From Oscillospiraceae bacterium (GTDB lineage: Bacteria; Bacillota; Clostridia; Oscillospirales; UBA929): a stretch of DNA of 41,682 nt. The notes beneath the pieces are model-generated. The model was given only the letters and a program-made list of their open reading frames with translations, did no database searches and was not told the DNA's origin. The DNA is taken from contig WRIZ01000022.1 in NCBI GenBank assembly GCA_009782475.1, positions 1-41,682 on the forward strand, read 5' to 3'. Positions 34,319-41,682 of this stretch are shown here, in pieces (within the stretch, counting starts at the first letter, position 1; every line of letters begins with the position of its first letter). The position numbers and the translations under genes were made by a program.

Positions 34319-34932
34319 ATGTTAAAACGCGTTTTAGGGATGGTGCTGGCAGTTATGTTGCTGGTGGCGGGGTGCAGCGGTGGCAATCTTAATAATGACA
34401 GTGGCACTCCCGCTGAAAGTGGGAGCAATCCAACCACCACCCCGTCAAAGTCTAACTCAAAGCCACCTGCTCCATCACAACCAGACAATAACCCCTCTGA
34501 ACCATAGTAAAATATACATATGTTGATGGCTACGATTTTTCGGACGGTGTTGCTTGGGTGCAAACAAACGAATGGCAATGGCATTGCGTGGATAAAACGG
34601 GGACGATTATATTAGCGTTAGGTGAAGGTGAAGTCCCCGCTTCAAATTTTTCGCACGGGGTTGCGCTTGTGAGAAGAGTTGATTGGATTGTTGAATTGAT
34701 TGATAAAAACGGAAGGGTTATTTCATCACCGAAATCGGGAGAATATGATAATATAGTCGGATTCATTCCCGATGTAGGGATGACCCTAGTTGATAAATAC
34801 TTAGACACCTTCCGACTAATAGAATATCAAGTTGGCATAATTGATAACAATGGTAATTGGACAGTAAAATTATGCAATGACTTTATTTTATTGAATTTTG
34901 TAAACATTTCAAATTCTATCTCCCCAAAATAA
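34319..34932 (+). pseudogene. WG-repeat lipoprotein gene, broken by a frameshift
   Basis: The first part (34319-34507) encodes a lipoprotein signal with lipobox VAGC (C19) and a Ser/Pro/Asn-rich linker ending NNPSEP, then TAG. In the neighbouring frame the sequence continues at once as TIVKYTYVDGYDFSDGVAW, followed by further WG-type (KWG) repeat units such as FSHGVALVR and IDKNGRV, to a stop at 34932. One missing base near 34500-34506 would join the two into one protein of about 204 residues. The WG array is short for the family and may also be truncated at the end. A consensus promoter and GAAAGGAAG ribosome site are intact, so loss may be recent or a sequencing error. Confidence 0.75.
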
Positions 34933-34964
34933 ACCGCAGTCTGAGAAAACTCAAACTGCGGTTT
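34931..34964. terminator. Bidirectional terminator
   Basis: AAACCGCAGT (34931-34940) pairs with ACTGCGGTTT (34955-34964), with an inner TGAG/CTCA stem and AAAA loop. It separates the plus-strand lipoprotein from the convergent gene ending at 34974. Confidence 0.88.
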
Positions 34965-34973
34965 GTTACCGTC

Positions 34974-35213
34974 TTATTCCACGTTGTTTTCTTGTTTCCA
35001 TGTTTCCGCTTCTTCGTTTGATAGCAGTTTGATTTCAGGTTCGCTATACGGGCTGTCAGCCCCGCCGATGCCGTAAAGGAAATGCTGTCCATCGCTTGTG
35101 GCAAACAATCGCTCCTCAAACCCATCAGCCTGCCCGTACTCTCCGTTATACCTATGACCGAGATATGTCGCGTCGCTTGTGTCATAGGTTTTCTTTTTGA
35201 TAGTTGCCTTCAT
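34974..35213 (-). CDS. Small hypothetical protein
   Basis: This 79-residue protein starts at an ATG behind GAGGAGG. It opens with MKATIKKKTYDTSDATYLG and continues with an ADGFEERLFAT strand and FLYGIGGADSPYSEP. From memory, proteins of this shape, with a KxYDT opening and a GG-x2-S-x-Y stretch, are common small hypothetical proteins on Firmicute mobile elements, but I cannot name a family with certainty. It lies in the AT-rich patch, 21 nt after the hemerythrin-like gene on the same strand, and could be co-transcribed with it. Confidence 0.65.
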   Translation of the reverse strand: MKATIKKKTYDTSDATYLGHRYNGEYGQADGFEERLFATSDGQHFLYGIGGADSPYSEPEIKLLSNEEAETWKQENNVE

Positions 35214-35234
35214 TGATTTTACCTCCTCTGTGCT

Positions 35235-36089
35235 TTATGTAATCGTAAAGCCAACTTCTACGATTCCAATCCCTGTATCAAATGCGATTCTTTCGTTCGG
35301 CTTCGCTTCATCTGCCTCAGCTATAAATACTTCCGCGTCACTGAACTCATATTCGTCAACGTGCAGCCGCCGGTAAATATTTTCAATAATTGTTGTTGCG
35401 ATCTGCAATAAAAGTGATTTTTCAAAATCATCAATTTCAGCTTCATTAGGCGAAATTCCAATGATTGAATAGAATAGCTTGTTTAACAATTCGCGTACAA
35501 ATGATATTGAAAAGTCAAAAATGACAGTTCCTTCGACAACATGGGTAAATGAATGTTTGATTTTGATCGAGTTATCAAAGGTTTCATCATGTTCTTTGAT
35601 TTTTGCAATAGCACCCTTATTGTCTATCTCAACGCCTATCACATCGCAAAAGCATCCGCAGATTATATCAGCATGGCTGTCAGTCCCTTCGGCATCTTCC
35701 GCTATTTTACCTATTTTTTGATCCACATCAGATACATGGTAGGTAAGCCACGCAAGTAAAGTACCCGCGAATTTGCTGACATCTTTTTGTGCAAAATCTG
35801 ACGCGGCCATTATCGCTTCATGTTTTAGGACTGTCGCTATAAAATTTTCATGCAACTGTTTGTGCTGTTTGTAGTTTTTGTCATTGATGGATATCTGATA
35901 TGCTTCTTCATCCGCGAAATGTATAACGGCATATTCCTTCAAAAAGAGTATAGTGGAAATAATTTTTTCACGTTTGTATTCACCGGTATGAATTAGGTCA
36001 ATAGCTAACTCATGCACCTTTGAAAACAGCATCTCGTGCTGTTCATCAATTCTTTCCACACCTATTTTTAATGAATCCCTCCAAAACAT
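35235..36089 (-). CDS. Bacteriohemerythrin fused to a CheX-like domain
   Basis: This 284-residue protein has residues 1-130 as a bacteriohemerythrin that binds O2 at a di-iron site. All seven ligands are in place: H18 (DEQH), H57 and E61 (IHFADEE), H76 and H80 (KQHKQLHENF), and H118 and D123 (YHVSDVD). Residues of about 140-284 look like the CheX/CheC-type fold (HVVEGTVIFDFSISFV, the helix LLLQIATTIIENI, closing on FDTGIGIVEVGFT). The phosphatase ExxN pair is not seen at the expected helix (QIAT), so catalysis is doubtful. The ATG at 36089 follows AAGGAGG. An oxygen-linked chemotaxis role is inferred, helped by two nearby receptors. Confidence 0.72.
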   Translation of the reverse strand: MFWRDSLKIGVERIDEQHEMLFSKVHELAIDLIHTGEYKREKIISTILFLKEYAVIHFADEEAYQISINDKNYKQHKQLHENFIATVLKHEAIMAASDFAQKDVSKFAGTLLAWLTYHVSDVDQKIGKIAEDAEGTDSHADIICGCFCDVIGVEIDNKGAIAKIKEHDETFDNSIKIKHSFTHVVEGTVIFDFSISFVRELLNKLFYSIIGISPNEAEIDDFEKSLLLQIATTIIENIYRRLHVDEYEFSDAEVFIAEADEAKPNERIAFDTGIGIVEVGFTIT

Positions 36090-36283
36090 ATTGCTTCCTC
36101 CTTTTCTATGCCGTACAGCATTGAATGGAACTATCACGTCATTTAGCTCAATACCGAAAGAAGCGTTTCCGCAGTCTGCATATCACTATACAGCATGTCA
36201 AATAAAAAGTAAATAACCCGAGGATTAGGTTTCTCTTGAAATTTTCATATGGATATGATAAACTGGAAGCGAGGTGAGCTTTT

Positions 36284-38815
36284 ATGTCTATGCTGAATAT
36301 CCAAAACAACAAATACACGCCCAACCCGCTGCCGGAAATCGTTGCGCCCCGGCATGAGCTTCTCATTCGTTTTCATCAGTTGGCGAAGAAAAAACTGGTT
36401 TATATTTCCGCGCCCGCCGGTTCAGGCAAAACGGTTTCATCAATTTTATGGATGAAAAAATCCAACCGCAAGCCTGTATGGATTGGGTTGGACGCTTATG
36501 ACAACTCCATTTCAATATTTTACAGGATGTTCTGTGCGGGCATACTCTCCGTGCAGCCGGATAACAGCCGTATGATCGAAATCATACAGAACCCGGCTTT
36601 TTACTCCGCTCCCGTGGAGCATACCATCATGCTGCTGTCTGAATTTAGAGCGGATGAGGGCGACTATGTACTTGCGTTGGATGATTTTCACACCATCACG
36701 AATCAGGAGATTTTGAAATCTCTGCCCTATATATTGCGCCGATTACCCCACTCATTTGTTACGCTCATTTTGAGCCGAAACGAACCGGAGAAATATATCT
36801 CGGAATATATTAACACCAGGCAGGCGGCAGTCATCGGCAAAGATGATTTATCGTTTAGCGCAGAAGAAATCAAGGGCTATTTTGAAACTTGCGGACATCG
36901 CATAGACGCGCCCCGGGCGGACGCTGTGTTCAATCTTACAGAAGGGTGGGCCAGTTTTGTAGGCGCCATTGCTGCTACCTACAATGCCAAATCCACATCG
37001 CGGGAGTTTGGCCATTTGCTCTATGCCGACATGGAAAGGCTTATGTGGAGTCAATGGGATGAGGATACACAGGCATTTTTGATTGCAACCGCGGTAATTG
37101 AGGAAATGCCTGTCCCGCTGTGCGAGAAAATCACAGGAAGAGCTGACGCGGGAGCGTTGCTTGAGCGTTTGCGGATACAGCACGCTTTCATTACCCGCGT
37201 GGAGGATGGCGTATACCGTTACCATTCCTTGTTTTTGGATTTTCTGCGTTCCTTGCCGGAATATACTAAAATTGATAAGAAAAATGTCTGGTGCATAATT
37301 GCCGAATACTACGAAAATACTGGGGATATTGTCGTTGCGTCCCAATATGCCTGTAAAAGCGGACATATCAAAACCATCTTGGATACGTTACACAAATACA
37401 TGACCATCAGCGATACTCCCGTTTATGAAACGATATATCACTTAAAGTCCTCATTATTCAAGGCGGATTTTGAGAAGCTCTGCGAAGAATGCCCTGTTCT
37501 GTACGAACCCGTGGTATATATGTCCTTTTCAACCGGAGACGCGCCGAGATTTGAAAAATATATGGACAAGCTGCAACAAAATTTGCCGGTAATAATAAAC
37601 GATTATCCTAAGTTCACGGAGGCTGCGGTTACTTTTATGCTGCTTGACTACCTAACCCCGCTTGGGGCGCACTTAGCGCGGCTAAACGAATTTCCGCCCG
37701 CCGTATTTCAGAATCCTGAAATACGGCGGGCAACTTATAGTTTCCGGCTGCCTTTTTTGCATAGAGGGAACCGGGATTTTTATGAGCTGACAGATCAGGA
37801 AACGCATGATGAATGGGTAAAGTCAAGCACGAAAATACTCAAAAGCCAATATGAACCGATTATACACGGCACGAATGCGGGACTTTATCTGGAACAAAAC
37901 CGAATAACCGAAGCCTTGTCCGAAGCGGAGGCCGCCGTTGGCAAGTTGACGGAGCGAACGACAAAGGAAATCCGTTTTTCTGCTCATATGCACCTTGCGG
38001 CGATATACTTAGCGTTGGGCAACGAAACTGAGTTTGCCGCGCTGAGAGACAAAACCGAGATATTTATAAATGAGGAAGCCGAGTTTCTCCGTCCGAATTT
38101 TTTGGCGTTTACGGTAAGGGAAAAATTGTGGGACGGCGATACATCCGCCGCGAAGGAATGGCTTGACAATTACTTCGTTACTGAAGGCACACTGACAGAA
38201 CCTTACAGGCTCTATCAGCATTTTACCACTGTCCGCGCATATGCCGTGCTGGGCGAGCTGAAAAAGGCGAAAGACCTTGCCAAGCGGCTCAGGCAAATGG
38301 GCAAGGATTTCCGCCGCCCGCAGGACGCTGCCGAAGCGGGGGTTTTGCTGGCCGTTATTCTGTGGGCAGAGAATAAAAAAGAAGAAGCACAGGAGATCAT
38401 GGAAACCGTGCTGTCGGAAATGCGGCCATATTCATTCATAAGGCTTATTGCCGATGAGGGTGCCGCTGTTTTACAAGTATTAAAAAGAATATCCGGCAAG
38501 ACAAAACACGCAAATTATCAAGGCTTGCTTGATTTCGCATATGTCAATAGCGTATATTTTGCCGCCTATGCCGTTAGCAAACAGCGCGGCGGTATTATGG
38601 CAGGGATAAAAACAAAGCCGGAGAAGCTATCCAAGCGGCAGGCAATGATGATCCGGCTTTTGGCGCGGGGATATGATCGGGAAAGCATCGCGGAGAACGC
38701 CGGGCTATCACTCAACACAGTCAAAGTACACATGAATCTCGCGTACAAAAAATTAGGAGTAAGCAACGCCGCCGATGCGGTAGTGAAAGCGCGGGTACTT
38801 GGGATTATTGAGTAA
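36284..38815 (+). CDS. MalT-type LuxR family transcriptional regulator
   Basis: This is an 843-residue STAND-class regulator. An NTPase domain has Walker A APAGSGKT (43-50) and Walker B YVLALDDFH. A winged-helix and TPR-like helical region fills the middle (about 280-770), and a LuxR-type helix-turn-helix ends the protein (LSKRQAMMIRLLARGY, then GLSLNTVKVHMNLAYKKLGV). The usual model is inducer and ATP-driven oligomerisation on DNA. GAGGTGA precedes the ATG. The gene is divergent from the hemerythrin-like gene and points at the chemoreceptors, which are possible targets. A perfect 16-bp inverted repeat lies inside the coding sequence at 37696-37731. Confidence 0.9.
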   Translation: MSMLNIQNNKYTPNPLPEIVAPRHELLIRFHQLAKKKLVYISAPAGSGKTVSSILWMKKSNRKPVWIGLDAYDNSISIFYRMFCAGILSVQPDNSRMIEIIQNPAFYSAPVEHTIMLLSEFRADEGDYVLALDDFHTITNQEILKSLPYILRRLPHSFVTLILSRNEPEKYISEYINTRQAAVIGKDDLSFSAEEIKGYFETCGHRIDAPRADAVFNLTEGWASFVGAIAATYNAKSTSREFGHLLYADMERLMWSQWDEDTQAFLIATAVIEEMPVPLCEKITGRADAGALLERLRIQHAFITRVEDGVYRYHSLFLDFLRSLPEYTKIDKKNVWCIIAEYYENTGDIVVASQYACKSGHIKTILDTLHKYMTISDTPVYETIYHLKSSLFKADFEKLCEECPVLYEPVVYMSFSTGDAPRFEKYMDKLQQNLPVIINDYPKFTEAAVTFMLLDYLTPLGAHLARLNEFPPAVFQNPEIRRATYSFRLPFLHRGNRDFYELTDQETHDEWVKSSTKILKSQYEPIIHGTNAGLYLEQNRITEALSEAEAAVGKLTERTTKEIRFSAHMHLAAIYLALGNETEFAALRDKTEIFINEEAEFLRPNFLAFTVREKLWDGDTSAAKEWLDNYFVTEGTLTEPYRLYQHFTTVRAYAVLGELKKAKDLAKRLRQMGKDFRRPQDAAEAGVLLAVILWAENKKEEAQEIMETVLSEMRPYSFIRLIADEGAAVLQVLKRISGKTKHANYQGLLDFAYVNSVYFAAYAVSKQRGGIMAGIKTKPEKLSKRQAMMIRLLARGYDRESIAENAGLSLNTVKVHMNLAYKKLGVSNAADAVVKARVLGIIE
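37696..37731. repeat. Perfect 16-bp inverted repeat inside the luxR-type gene
   Basis: GCCCGCCGTATTTCAG (37696-37711) is followed by AATC and then CTGAAATACGGCGGGC (37716-37731), its exact reverse complement. It encodes residues of about 472-483 (PPAVFQNPEIRR) with the frame kept. As RNA it would form a very stable stem in mid-message. Confidence 0.9.
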
Positions 38816-38884
38816 TGCGGATTTTTTTGATGTAATATATGGATAACCAAGAGCCGGCCAACTTTTGATTTTTCAAGCGAACAG

Positions 38885-38924
38885 AGGGCTTGTGGAGGTA
38901 TACGCTTCCGTAAGCCCTTTTGAT
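38885..38924 (+). terminator. Terminator after the luxR-type gene
   Basis: AGGGCTT (38885-38891) pairs with AAGCCCT (38912-38918), with an inner GGAG/CTTCC stem, and is followed by TTTTGATTTT. It lies 70 nt after the stop codon and upstream of the chemoreceptor leader. Confidence 0.75.
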
Positions 38925-39001
38925 TTTGAATAACTTTATTCAGATTTTTCCAAAACCTAATACTCAGGTTATTTTCTTTTTGCCTCGTTTGCTGTATTGT
39001 A

Positions 39002-39029
39002 AAATAGATAGACTATCGTTTATCTATTT
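39002..39029 (+). promoter_or_regulatory. Inverted repeat in the chemoreceptor leader
   Basis: AAATAGATA (39002-39010) and TATCTATTT (39021-39029) are exact inverted copies around a 10-nt spacer, 38 nt before the receptor start. It could be an operator or an mRNA stem. No convincing promoter is seen nearby. Confidence 0.5.
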
Positions 39030-39066
39030 ACCCTATTACGAACCCCAAGTTAAGGAGGAAATTATC

Positions 39067-40905
39067 ATGTTACACTGGTTCCGAAATCTCAAGGTTAAGG
39101 CGAAGATGGTCGTCAGTTTCATGGTGGTTATCGCGTTGATGGCCGGGCTGTCGGTATTTGCGTTTCTCGAACTTGGAAATGTCACCAGCTCTTATCAATA
39201 CGCGATTGACCACCCTATGAGCTCTGAAATGGACATGTCGCGGTTTATCAGCGCCATCCGCGATATGCGGCGGGCGTCCGCCACGATGGGGATGTTCGCC
39301 CCCCAAAACGACCCCGCGAGAATCGAGTCGTATTATCAAGGGGGCGTAGCCGCTTATAACGAAGGCATGGACTGCTTGGATAGTATTTTAGCCAACGTGA
39401 AATCCGATATTAAGGCAACAGACGAAGTTGTGGCCGGTGTAACAGCGGTGGTCGGCGATTTGCGCGACACATTCCAGAGATACATGGATACGTTCTGCAA
39501 ACCCGTATACGAGGCGGCTCGTGTCGGCGACTACGAAGCGACGCTTGTTTATGCCGCCAACGCCGCGCCTCTTGCCAATGAGCTGAGTGAAAAGGCCGAC
39601 GCGCTGATAACGATATGTATAGCTACGGCGGAAGAAGCATTGGCGGAATCGGCGGATGCCGTGAGGTATGCCCGGATATTGATTGTGGTTGTGGCGATTT
39701 TCTCGTCAATCATCGCGATCATTATTGCTTTGTTCGTAGCGGGACTCCTCGGCAAGCCGCTTTCCATGATGGCAAGGGCATTAGACCAGCTCGGAACAAC
39801 AGGCGATTTGGATTTTCCGCCGGAAGTCATGCAAAGCGCGCAGGAATGTTCTTCGTGGCAGGATGAGATAGGCCGCTGCGCCAGAGCTTTCGGCGGGACT
39901 GTTCAGCATATCGGGAATGTTGCCAAAGAACTTAACATAATGGCAAACGGCGATTTGAATGTTGCGGTAGAGCAGCTCTCCGCCGCCGACGTTTTGGGCA
40001 AATCCTTGAACCATATGGCGGATAACCTCAATAGTATATTCGGGGAAATCAACCAATCAACCGCGCAAGTATCCTCCGGCTCGAAACAAATTGCCGACGG
40101 CGCACAATCGTTGGCGCAAGGCTCGACGGAGCAGGCGTCCTCCATCGAGCGGTTGTCGGCTTCCGTCACCGAGATCGCGCAGAAAACGAAAGACAACGCC
40201 GAAATGGCCGGGAAAGCGGCCGTCCTCGCCAACACCATCAAGCAAAACGCCGAAAAAGGCAGCCGCCAAATGGACGAAATGACAACAGCCGTTAAGGAAA
40301 TCAACACGGCCAGCCAAAATATCAAAAAGGTTATCAAAGTCATTGACGACATCGCCTTCCAAACAAACATACTTGCTCTCAACGCCGCCGTGGAAGCCGC
40401 CCGTGCCGGACAGCACGGCAAGGGCTTTGCCGTCGTCGCCGAGGAAGTCCGAAATCTCGCCTCCAAGAGCGCGGACGCGGCAAGGGAAACCGGAGAGATG
40501 ATTGAAAACTCAATGGAGAAAGCGGAATTAGGCACACGTATTGCTGATGATACAGCCGCCAGCCTCGCGGAAATCGTGTCCGGCATCAACGAGAGCAGCC
40601 GGATCGTCACGGAAATCGCGCAATCCAGCGACGAACAGTCGGCCGGGATCGCGCAGATCAACAGCGGCATCGACCAAGTGGCAAGCGTCGTCCAGCAGAA
40701 CAGCGCGACGGCGGAGGAAAGCGCGGCCGCCAGCGAAGAGATGAGCGGTCAGTCGGCTGTGCTGGAGGAACTGGTCGCGCAGTTTAAGCTGAAAGACGAA
40801 GGTCGATCCGCGCGCGCAAAAAGGCTGCCCGCAACCTCCGGCCGCCAAATTGCCATGCCGGAAAGAACACCGCAAAACGGCGGCGGGGATTTTGGAAAGT
40901 ATTAA
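39067..40905 (+). CDS. Methyl-accepting chemotaxis protein
   Basis: This 612-residue chemoreceptor has a first membrane helix at about 13-35, an outer helical (4HB-type) sensor at about 36-198, a second helix at about 200-226 ([20 protein letters not shown]) and a HAMP-like segment. The cytoplasmic coiled coil follows, with the conserved hairpin tip [20 protein letters not shown] near 432-451. It signals to CheA/CheW, which are not in this window. No CheR-binding pentapeptide is seen at the C-terminus (DFGKY). The ATG at 39067 follows AAGGAGG by 8 nt; the longer reading frame upstream runs through the leader. The next gene is another receptor. Confidence 0.93.
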   Translation: MLHWFRNLKVKAKMVVSFMVVIALMAGLSVFAFLELGNVTSSYQYAIDHPMSSEMDMSRFISAIRDMRRASATMGMFAPQNDPARIESYYQGGVAAYNEGMDCLDSILANVKSDIKATDEVVAGVTAVVGDLRDTFQRYMDTFCKPVYEAARVGDYEATLVYAANAAPLANELSEKADALITICIATAEEALAESADAVRYARILIVVVAIFSSIIAIIIALFVAGLLGKPLSMMARALDQLGTTGDLDFPPEVMQSAQECSSWQDEIGRCARAFGGTVQHIGNVAKELNIMANGDLNVAVEQLSAADVLGKSLNHMADNLNSIFGEINQSTAQVSSGSKQIADGAQSLAQGSTEQASSIERLSASVTEIAQKTKDNAEMAGKAAVLANTIKQNAEKGSRQMDEMTTAVKEINTASQNIKKVIKVIDDIAFQTNILALNAAVEAARAGQHGKGFAVVAEEVRNLASKSADAARETGEMIENSMEKAELGTRIADDTAASLAEIVSGINESSRIVTEIAQSSDEQSAGIAQINSGIDQVASVVQQNSATAEESAAASEEMSGQSAVLEELVAQFKLKDEGRSARAKRLPATSGRQIAMPERTPQNGGGDFGKY

Positions 40906-40926
40906 ATTCAGTGGAGGATAATAAAC

Positions 40927-41682
40927 ATGAAAAGAAGAAGCCTGAAAATGGCAATCTTAATCCCCGTGCTTGCGGTATTGATTGCCGGCGTCACGCTGAT
41001 GGTGGTGATTGTCGGCTCGGTCGCTTCGTCGTCTACGCATGATCTGACCGACAGGCTTATCAATTCAAGGGTAAACGAGTATTCTAATAAATTTGAGGCA
41101 CTGTGCATGGACGCATACAGCGTGGTGCGCTCCATCGCGCCGGTACTCAATGATGTAGCATCTCATTCGCAAAGCCCGCGTGATGAAATGTTAGGGGTAT
41201 TGAGCAGCGTCCTTATGTCCGACGATAATATACTGGCCGTTTGGACATGCTGGGAGCCGGACGCTATGGACGGCATGGACAGCGAGTTTGCGGGAAAGGG
41301 ATACCACGATAACACCGGGCGGTATGTGCCTTATGTGTATAAAAGCGGGACAGGCTTTGAAATCGAGCCTTTGGTTGACTACACCGTCCCCGGCGACGGC
41401 GATTATTACTTAGGGGCGCGCAATTCGGGCAAACCTTATATCACCGACCCGTATCCATATGAGATAGGCGGCAAGACCGTCATCATCTATTCGATAGCGT
41501 ATCCGATCATACGGGGCGGCACAGTCGTTGGTGTGGCGGGTATTGACATTAGCCTTGAAGAACTCATATCCATCATGAACAGCGGTTCAATCCTTGACGA
41601 CGGGTATTTAAGCGTCATTTCTCCCGGCGGGTTGATCTCTACTCACAGGAACGAAAGCATGATTCTCACCGATTATAAGTCA
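40927..41682 (+). CDS. Methyl-accepting chemotaxis protein with dCache sensor (partial)
   Basis: This gene starts at an ATG behind GTGGAGG and runs off the window; 252 residues are visible with no stop. It has a membrane helix at about 10-32, then a double-Cache type extracellular sensor: NILAVWTCWEPDAMDG, GRYVPYVYKSG, KPYITDPYPYEIGGKTVIIYSIAYPI and VVGVAGIDISLEEL follow the order typical of dCache_1 receptors that bind amino acids or related ligands. The signalling domain lies beyond the edge, so a dCache sensor kinase or cyclase is not strictly excluded. It follows the first receptor by 21 nt and is probably in the same operon. Confidence 0.85.
   Translation, partial: MKRRSLKMAILIPVLAVLIAGVTLMVVIVGSVASSSTHDLTDRLINSRVNEYSNKFEALCMDAYSVVRSIAPVLNDVASHSQSPRDEMLGVLSSVLMSDDNILAVWTCWEPDAMDGMDSEFAGKGYHDNTGRYVPYVYKSGTGFEIEPLVDYTVPGDGDYYLGARNSGKPYITDPYPYEIGGKTVIIYSIAYPIIRGGTVVGVAGIDISLEELISIMNSGSILDDGYLSVISPGGLISTHRNESMILTDYKS

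Noticed and set aside
36090-36283. A short minus-strand fragment (about 33 codons ending near 36146) that reads protein-like
   Set aside because: No start with a ribosome site, a stop just upstream, and no recognisable family; too little to call a gene remnant.
33981-36283. Integrated prophage or conjugative element
   Set aside because: No integrase, structural, relaxase or attachment-site repeats were seen; only composition and one mobile-type small protein hint at transfer.

Overview
The window looks like a chromosomal piece of an uncultured Gram-positive anaerobe of the Clostridia, possibly near Oscillospirales or Christensenellales. The evidence is gene content: AddAB rather than RecBCD, a LytTR/DUF3021/ABC operon, strong AGGAGG ribosome binding sites, GTP-dependent PEP carboxykinase, a two-subunit class I fumarase, a type III pantothenate kinase beside an ECF S component, and a MalT-type LuxR regulator. 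Most genes are GC-rich. Two stretches, about 28.95-31.1 kb and 33.98-36.3 kb, are visibly AT-richer. The genus cannot be fixed from this sequence alone.

Layout. 1-808: 3' end of 23S rRNA, a long structured spacer, 5S rRNA and a GC-rich hairpin. 844-4212 (minus): an operon from a TTGAAA-17-TATAAT promoter with a LytTR regulator, a DUF3021 membrane protein, an ABC ATPase and an ABC-2 permease, followed by a sigma factor remnant and a membrane-anchored anti-sigma-like protein. 4467-6802 (plus): a complete polar amino acid ABC importer. 6873-10516 (minus): an intact ECF sigma/anti-sigma pair and a secreted protein with InlB-type repeats. 10647-13298 (minus): fumarase beta and alpha subunits, a DUF378 protein and a lipoprotein. 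13378-20536 (minus): 2-hydroxyacid dehydrogenase, addB and addA, each overlapping the next by 4 bp. 20625-26471: a membrane protein, a GpsA-like dehydrogenase (plus), DUF2500, an Lgt-family protein, two small membrane proteins, an ECF S component and coaX. 26603-33920 (plus): a hybrid sensor kinase, a large RCC1/LRR surface protein and pckG. 33981-36089: an AT-rich patch with an XRE regulator, a frameshifted WG-repeat lipoprotein, a small protein and a hemerythrin/CheX-like protein. 36284-41682 (plus): a MalT-type LuxR regulator and two chemoreceptors, the second cut by the window edge.

How the genes work together. Much of the window handles envelope sensing. There are two related sigma/anti-sigma modules about 6 kb apart, one decayed and one intact. 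There are two exported proteins, 19 kb apart, with unrelated N-terminal architectures but the same roughly 270-280 residue C-terminal module. There is also a hybrid kinase with its own HPt domain, and a chemotaxis-flavoured end with hemerythrin, LuxR and two receptors. The shared C-terminal module is the best candidate for something undescribed. Other points worth checking are a dehydrogenase whose only well-placed start is ATC, an AddB with a ruined Walker A motif and an in-frame small repeat, a perfect 16-bp inverted repeat inside the luxR-type gene, and a hemerythrin fused to a CheX-like domain.
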